From the NCBI GenBank assembly GCA_041687755.1, contig JBDNJM010000082.1, forward strand, positions 7,499 to 71,498: a DNA stretch of 64,000 nt, read 5' to 3'. Source of the DNA: JBDNJM01 sp041687755 (GTDB lineage Bacteria; Planctomycetota; UBA1135; GCA-002686595). A program made the translations under genes and the position numbers. The notes beneath the pieces are model-generated. The model was not told the origin of the DNA. It searched no databases and saw only the letters and a list, made by a program, of their open reading frames with translations. Below are positions 59,377 through 64,000 of this stretch, piece after piece; position 1 is the stretch's first letter, and each line of letters begins with the position of its first letter.

Positions 59377-61809
59377 ATGAATCAGTTGATGGCACTGCTC
59401 CTGGCGTTCGCGCCCCAGGGGCCGATTCCGACTACGGTCGAGTACTCCGATGGCCCCACGGCGATCACGGTCCCAGTTGGCCTAGGGAAGGGCGAGGATC
59501 CCGCCGGGCTATATCTCGCGGATGGGGAGCAAGTACTCGAGACCGATGTGAAGGTGATCCGCTGGGGGGCTGACGAGCGGCCCTTCTCGGTGCTGCTCCG
59601 CGCGGTCGACCCCGACGGGGTCACGGAGGGCATCGTGGTCCTCGAGGGCGGCGAGGCGGGCGTCGGTTGGCCCCAGACGCCTTCGGTGGTCGAGGCCCTG
59701 GGCTCGGGCGTCGAGAGCCGTTCACTCCCGTTTGTGATCGACTCGATCGATGGCCACACGGAGGGTGGGCTGTTCGACGTCGTCGACTCAGTCGAGCTCG
59801 GGCCCGTGGTGTGGACGGCGACGGGCACGCGGAGCATGGGGGTGCACGGCGGCTTGACTTGGCAGGCGCGCGCCTGGGTGGGCGTGCCGGCGATGGAGCT
59901 CGACCTGCTCTGGAACAACGCGGACGCTCTGGACCCGGATCCAATCCTGCGGGGGGTAGCGGCCGTGCTCTCGATCCCGCCTGGCTGGAACGTCGTCACG
60001 CCTTGGGCCTACCCCGGCCTGCGGGTCGAGTCGGGTCGCGTGGTGCTCGGCGAGGGGCAGTCGCTGCCGATGATGCGCTCGAAGTCGTGGCGGCTGGTGT
60101 TCGCGCTGCCTGTCGAGGGCGGCTTGGAGGCTGCGCAGAGGCTCGCGGATGCGGCCGGCTTCGGGGTGCCCGTTCCCGGCTCTCCGCGCTCACTCACGGC
60201 GACGGATGGTTCGCACCTGCGCTACGGCGCCCACGACGAGCCCATGCCCACGCTGGCGCACCTGGGAGGCCATGAGGCCGCGTACACCCGTGCACGGGAC
60301 GCCTGGAAGGACTGGAGCGCAGCGGTCGCTGCCGGCCAGCCGCTCACCGACGACCCTGAGAAGACCAAGCTCCCCGCCTTGCACGGCTGGACCTACAGCT
60401 GGGGGGCGCGCACCGGAGGCCCGACGGGTGGGCTGGGCATCGGGGCCCGGCCGCATGTGGACATGGCAATGGCCGGCTCCCCCGCAGCCATTCGTGCACT
60501 CCGCCTGCACCAGTGGGCGACCGAGGGGCGCGGGCTCGGGATCCTGCTCGACGGGGGCGCGTTGCTCTCCCTGCCCGTCCTGGGCGACCCCGCTCCAGCG
60601 CACTGGCCCGCTGATCTGGGCGGCTGGATCGGGGCAGGCACCCTGGCCGGCACGAACTACGAGCTGGACCGCGGCGCTGGCGAGCACGGCTCTCACGCTC
60701 GGGGCTGGCTCTCCGGCTCAGGCGACCCCTTCGGCGTCCGGTCGGTGGAGCGGCGCAGCTCGAGCGACGAGGGTGCCGCGCGCTACGAAGCCGCGTTGCT
60801 CGGCTTGGCCCCGAACGACCGCCAGCACGGCATCCTCGCGATGCGTGACCGGATCCCTCTCGCTGGGCTCACGGGAGACTGGCTCGCCACCTTCGAGCTT
60901 CAGGGCCTGGCCGACGCCTACCGGTGGGCTGCCTACGAGGGCGCGGGCGGGAACGCACGGCTCGGGAATCTGGTGCGCGGCGCGGAGGGCCGCCCACACA
61001 ACGGCTGGCCGACCGGCCGCGAGATGGCCTGGAGCGCCCGGTGTCTCGCGGAGGCGTACTCCCTGACCCCGCCCGGCGAGCGCGACCGCTGGGCCGGCTG
61101 GCTCGACGCAGCTGCGCGCGGCTTTAACGCGGCCGTGATGCCCTCGGGCGGGCTCCACCGGAACCACAACAACGGCAACTACGCGCCTAAGATGACCCCG
61201 CCCGACCGGCCCGAACGCCGGGCTCTCGGGCAGCCGTGGGAAGACGACCTGCTGCGCGACGGGATGCGCGCCCTCGCTGACGTGGCGTCGCTCTCCGACT
61301 CCGGGGCGACTTGGACGACGATCGCGCGCGCCGGCGAGGCCCGCGAGCGCTGGTGGATTCCGAGTCTGCGGACGTGGTTTGCGTACGGCGCAACCGCCGA
61401 CACGCTGGCCAGCGAACCCTACGGCCCCGGTGAGGCGCCAGCGCGCGCCTGGTCATGGAAGCAGCCCCAGGGGCAGATCGCGCTCCCGACGTACCAGGGC
61501 CTATCGGGCGAGGCCGCGGCGGAACGCCCGCTCGACTGGGACGATCCGCTGATGACCAACCCGGGGCAGCCTTACACGGACGACTACTACGTCGGGCTCA
61601 GCTTCTCGGCGGCGTTCTATGGCGTGTGGCATGCTGGCCTGCCGGTCGAGGCCGGTGCGCCCGCCGCCGCGCAGCTCGTGCCCTGGCTCGGGGACGATCC
61701 CTGGGCGCGGCTCACCAAGCGCGGGTGGAATTCCATCGGCATGGACGCGCCGCTTGTTTGGTGGCTCGAGGAACGGCCCTGGTCAACTTTCCAGAAGCTT
61801 GCCCAGTAG
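59377..61809 (+). CDS. Large secreted protein, possible carbohydrate-active toroid
   Basis: 810 residues; a weak signal (MNQLMALLLAFAPQGPIPTT). The first 280 residues are beta-rich (LTWQARAWVGVPAMELDLLW); the rest is helical with aromatic, Gly-rich turns typical of alpha/alpha-barrel lyases or hydrolases: HGWTYSWGARTGGPTGGLGI, GHARGWLSGSGDPFG-like and YTDDYYVGLSFSAAFYGVWH. The order beta-sandwich then toroid recalls YetA/PcRGLX-like lyases, but I see no catalytic motif that proves it. It lies 71 bases after the HNH gene and its composition fits the island less well than the defence genes do. Confidence 0.5.
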   Translation: MNQLMALLLAFAPQGPIPTTVEYSDGPTAITVPVGLGKGEDPAGLYLADGEQVLETDVKVIRWGADERPFSVLLRAVDPDGVTEGIVVLEGGEAGVGWPQTPSVVEALGSGVESRSLPFVIDSIDGHTEGGLFDVVDSVELGPVVWTATGTRSMGVHGGLTWQARAWVGVPAMELDLLWNNADALDPDPILRGVAAVLSIPPGWNVVTPWAYPGLRVESGRVVLGEGQSLPMMRSKSWRLVFALPVEGGLEAAQRLADAAGFGVPVPGSPRSLTATDGSHLRYGAHDEPMPTLAHLGGHEAAYTRARDAWKDWSAAVAAGQPLTDDPEKTKLPALHGWTYSWGARTGGPTGGLGIGARPHVDMAMAGSPAAIRALRLHQWATEGRGLGILLDGGALLSLPVLGDPAPAHWPADLGGWIGAGTLAGTNYELDRGAGEHGSHARGWLSGSGDPFGVRSVERRSSSDEGAARYEAALLGLAPNDRQHGILAMRDRIPLAGLTGDWLATFELQGLADAYRWAAYEGAGGNARLGNLVRGAEGRPHNGWPTGREMAWSARCLAEAYSLTPPGERDRWAGWLDAAARGFNAAVMPSGGLHRNHNNGNYAPKMTPPDRPERRALGQPWEDDLLRDGMRALADVASLSDSGATWTTIARAGEARERWWIPSLRTWFAYGATADTLASEPYGPGEAPARAWSWKQPQGQIALPTYQGLSGEAAAERPLDWDDPLMTNPGQPYTDDYYVGLSFSAAFYGVWHAGLPVEAGAPAAAQLVPWLGDDPWARLTKRGWNSIGMDAPLVWWLEERPWSTFQKLAQ

Positions 61810-62016
61810 CCGGCTTCGGCCATGGGCACGATGGTCTGTAGGCGCATGTTCGCGGTCTCACTCTCTTGCGGAGGGGGCAAGAGGCTCGCCTCGCTGTGGA
61901 GGCCATACTACGTGGGGTCGGACCGCCCCATGCAAGTTCCGAAGTGCGAGGTGCGCTCGGCACTGACTCGGTCCGCGCCGAGCGCTGACCCGCTAGGGAT
62001 GCGAGAGCCGGCGGGG

Positions 62017-62850
62017 CTACAATGCGGTATAGAGGCTTGGGTCGCTCAGGTTCATGCTCGCCCAAAGTGCGGGCGTCATGAGGAGCACGCCATCGAGCAG
62101 GCCGTCATTGTTGGCGTCAGTGAAAATTAGACTCGGGCCGCTGGTACGGGCGAGCCGGTACATTCCGCCGTAGACGGAGTGTACGTTCGACGTGAACCGG
62201 AACTGATCTTCATCCAGCGAGGCTATGGCGGAGAAAGGGCCCACCGCCTGAGTCGGCGATGCTACTAGTGTGAGGAATCCTGTTGTTAGGTCGATATCCC
62301 ATAGTTCTTCACTGGCGTCGAATTCAACAAATGCGTGATCAGGAAGCGCTCGGTTTCGAACGATGTTCTTGATGATGTCCTTGGCCGCTTCGTTGTTGAA
62401 GTAGAGTGTCGTCTTATTGATAACTCGGGGGAAGTCGACTATTGGTGTCGAATTCCCAGGTCCTCCACCAAATGGCTGACCGTTGGCCCACCCGGTGAGC
62501 GGGAGGCTTTCAAACTCCCACAGTTCGATTAACGTGAAGCCACGGCTCGTCTTTCCCGCAACCAGAACCTCCGTGTCGGATTTGGATATGACCGTTGTAG
62601 GCCAGAAGGATGTCGCGTACTCCTCGCTGAACCAAGTCCCGCTAGGGTGGACGATCTTGTACGTTACTGTTTTTGCGTGGCACTCAGTTTCCAGCCAAGC
62701 CGGGGCCGTGGGGTCGATGTTGGTGCCTGCGGTGGGCCTGGTGTAGATGTCATACAGCACCGGGGGCTGGGTGTTCGGGGCCTGCTGGGCGGCGATGTTT
62801 CCCGCCAGGGCGTTGTGTCCCAGGATGGTCAGGGCGATAGTTATGAGCAT
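62017..62850 (-). CDS. Secreted protein of unknown function, lower GC
   Basis: 277 residues. Signal peptide MLITIALTILGHNALAGNIA. The mature part reads PVLYDIYTRPTAGTNIDPTA, WFSEEYATSFWPTTVISKSD and, at the C-terminus, FTDANNDGLLDGVLLMTPAL, a calcium-loop-like Asp/Asn stretch. Residues include few Cys. The DNA is less GC-rich than the core, which together with the neighbour suggests recent transfer. Followed, on the same strand, after the frameshifted metalloprotease gene by 43 bases of spacing. Confidence 0.65.
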   Translation of the reverse strand: MLITIALTILGHNALAGNIAAQQAPNTQPPVLYDIYTRPTAGTNIDPTAPAWLETECHAKTVTYKIVHPSGTWFSEEYATSFWPTTVISKSDTEVLVAGKTSRGFTLIELWEFESLPLTGWANGQPFGGGPGNSTPIVDFPRVINKTTLYFNNEAAKDIIKNIVRNRALPDHAFVEFDASEELWDIDLTTGFLTLVASPTQAVGPFSAIASLDEDQFRFTSNVHSVYGGMYRLARTSGPSLIFTDANNDGLLDGVLLMTPALWASMNLSDPSLYTAL

Positions 62851-62893
62851 TGCGATTCTTCTGTTGGGGTCTCTTGGCGCCGATGGGTGGGGT

Positions 62894-63578
62894 TTACAGC
62901 TCGCAGCAGCTAGCGCTGACGCCTGGACAGCCGGAGTCGCAGGCCGGCGGGCTAAAGCCTCCCGCGACTAGGGCGTTTCTGAGTTTCGCGCAGGCCTCAT
63001 TGAGATTCTGTGCGTTCCCTAGGGCGTTGTTAATCGAGCGACAGAGCTCTGGGTCGTATGCGCCAGGGGGGGTTGATGAGGTCGCAGTAGAATGCCGCTT
63101 GCCTACATTGAATGGCGGCATGGGCGTTGGAGGCGTTCACCGCGACCTGGTCAATAGGCCCGGGAGCCGAGGGCTCGGTGGTCGGTTCTTTGTCGGTGCC
63201 TGCTGCTCCAGCATTTGTCACGTGCTCCATCTCGTGCCCGAGCGTCCCCGCTATCTCCTCGGCGGTTCTGTTTTCGACGTCATTCAGGGCGACAGTGTCC
63301 TTGTCGTGAGTGCCATGCGCAGGGAGCTGGCTGGGGTTGTCCCCCGGGGACATTTCGCCAATATTGACTTGCCCACTATCTATCAGCCCCTTGAAGAGGG
63401 CGCCGTTCGGGTAGCTCGCTGCCATCGCGTCTACTGCGTCAGAGATTTTTTGCTCACTGGAGCCTACGGCGTCCGGGGGATAGAGGGTCCAGCCATCGAT
63501 AGCGTAGTCCTGTGCGGATTGCGCCGAGCTGGCAAGTGATGAAAGAACGACGAATAAGGCGAGTGCAAGCTGTTTCAT
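62894..63578 (-). pseudogene. Secreted zinc-metalloprotease-like gene with a frameshift in a C7 tract
   Basis: ATG 63578 gives a signal peptide MKQLALALFVVLSSLASSAQ and a zincin motif H115-E-M-E-H119 in LGHEMEHVTNAG. After CDLIN the run of seven C (63066-63072) shifts the frame to a short wrong end (WRIRPRALSLD). One C fewer would continue as PGAYDPELCRSINNALGNAQ and end in a Cys-rich tail (PACDSGCPGVSASCCEL) at 62894, matching the Cys before the shift. So the natural gene is about 228 codons. It may be phase-variable, recently broken, or a sequencing error. It precedes the secreted protein gene at 62850. Confidence 0.65.
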
Positions 63579-64000
63579 GCGGAGTGTGTGCAGGTTGTGG
63601 CGAGGGAAACTCACTGGCCGGGACGGTAGCGTCCGACTTGGATTGCTTGTAGGGCAGCAAGGCGGAGGGGGACCGGAGGTTCGAGTGGTTGGGTTATCGA
63701 GGTGCAGACGCGCGGTTTCTCTGAATCCTTCCTCAAGCAGCGCTGCGGAGATGTAAGTGCCGTGCTTGTTAGAGGTTGAGTCTCCAAGCCCGCGTTTAGG
63801 ACCGCAGCGCGTACGTTATGGCCGACACCGGGGGCTTACCCGAGGACCGTTCGGTTGTGAGGTGGTGTACCAGTAGGTCTGTAAATGCGCTGGCCGCATG
63901 CTGAGCCGCTCCTCGGTTCGGAGCATCGTCCGATTCTTCGGGCGCTCCCGAGCCGCAGCGGCAGCCCCCGAGGGGGCTGCCGCTGAAGGCGGCCGAGGCA
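63579..64000. other. Terminal intergenic stretch
   Basis: No gene and no tRNA-like or inverted-repeat structure found in the last 420 bases. The lower-GC part near 63720-63800 probably holds the promoter of the metalloprotease-like gene. I find no repeat of the tRNA-Met 3' end, so the right end of the island lies beyond the window. Confidence 0.4.

Noticed and set aside
49898..64000. A complete prophage
   Set aside because: Integrase, RusA and HNH are present, but no terminase, portal, capsid or tail genes are visible in 14 kb.

Overview
The window is a high-GC bacterial chromosome segment, most likely from a planctomycete-like lineage. The supporting signs are PilX/PilW/PilV-type pseudopilins, an LVIVD secreted protein with a C-terminal domain I associate with marine Planctomycetota, squalene-cyclase-repeat, NHL and ankyrin proteins, sulfatase-like lipoproteins and many lipoproteins, and a fused FtcD. 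This assignment is inference from gene content; there is no rRNA or marker tree here.

Layout. 0-7 kb is a divergent lipid module: a flavin hydroxylase and an MMPL/RND exporter on the minus strand; YceI, a lipoprotein, a UbiG-like methyltransferase, an ICMT-like membrane methyltransferase and a type III polyketide synthase on the plus strand. The plus-strand genes overlap by 4 bases. Together they look able to make, methylate, oxidise and export an alkylpyrone/alkylresorcinol/alkylquinone. 7-19 kb holds single genes, including a thioredoxin-like gene with an in-frame TGA and a SECIS-like hairpin (candidate selenoprotein), an EreA-like hydrolase, a broken ankyrin gene, Orn and a sulfatase-like lipoprotein without the usual cysteine. 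18-19 kb is mostly non-coding, with a 23-residue candidate microprotein. 19-24 kb is housekeeping (enoyl-CoA hydratase-like, Lgt, PhnD-like, dihydroorotase). 24-28 kb is an NHL / YtkA-like / dihaem peroxidase operon, followed by a 14-unit tandem repeat. 28-36 kb has a large LVIVD secreted protein, a possible small mobile element and a divergent pseudopilin set, one member of which has a CxxCH motif. 36-42 kb has a squalene-cyclase-repeat protein, FtcD and GlnS. 42-48 kb is a winged-helix regulator with a complete ABC/HlyD/TolC export operon.

From about 49.9 kb the DNA changes character. An elongator tRNA-Met is entered by a tyrosine integrase whose C-terminus is read from the antisense of the tRNA. 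The island runs to the right and leaves the window. It carries an HsdR-N-like nuclease, a pentapeptide-TIR protein, an XRE-ImmA/IrrE protease with a coupled partner, a tight phage-like operon (two unknowns, RusA-like, HNH), an 810-residue secreted protein and two secreted proteins of lower GC, one frameshifted in a C7 tract. The first part of the island looks like defence cargo.

A theme across the window is short tandem repeats of 10-21 bp, several in frame inside genes and one that broke a gene. Many long antisense reading frames are by-products of GC-rich codon use and are left out.
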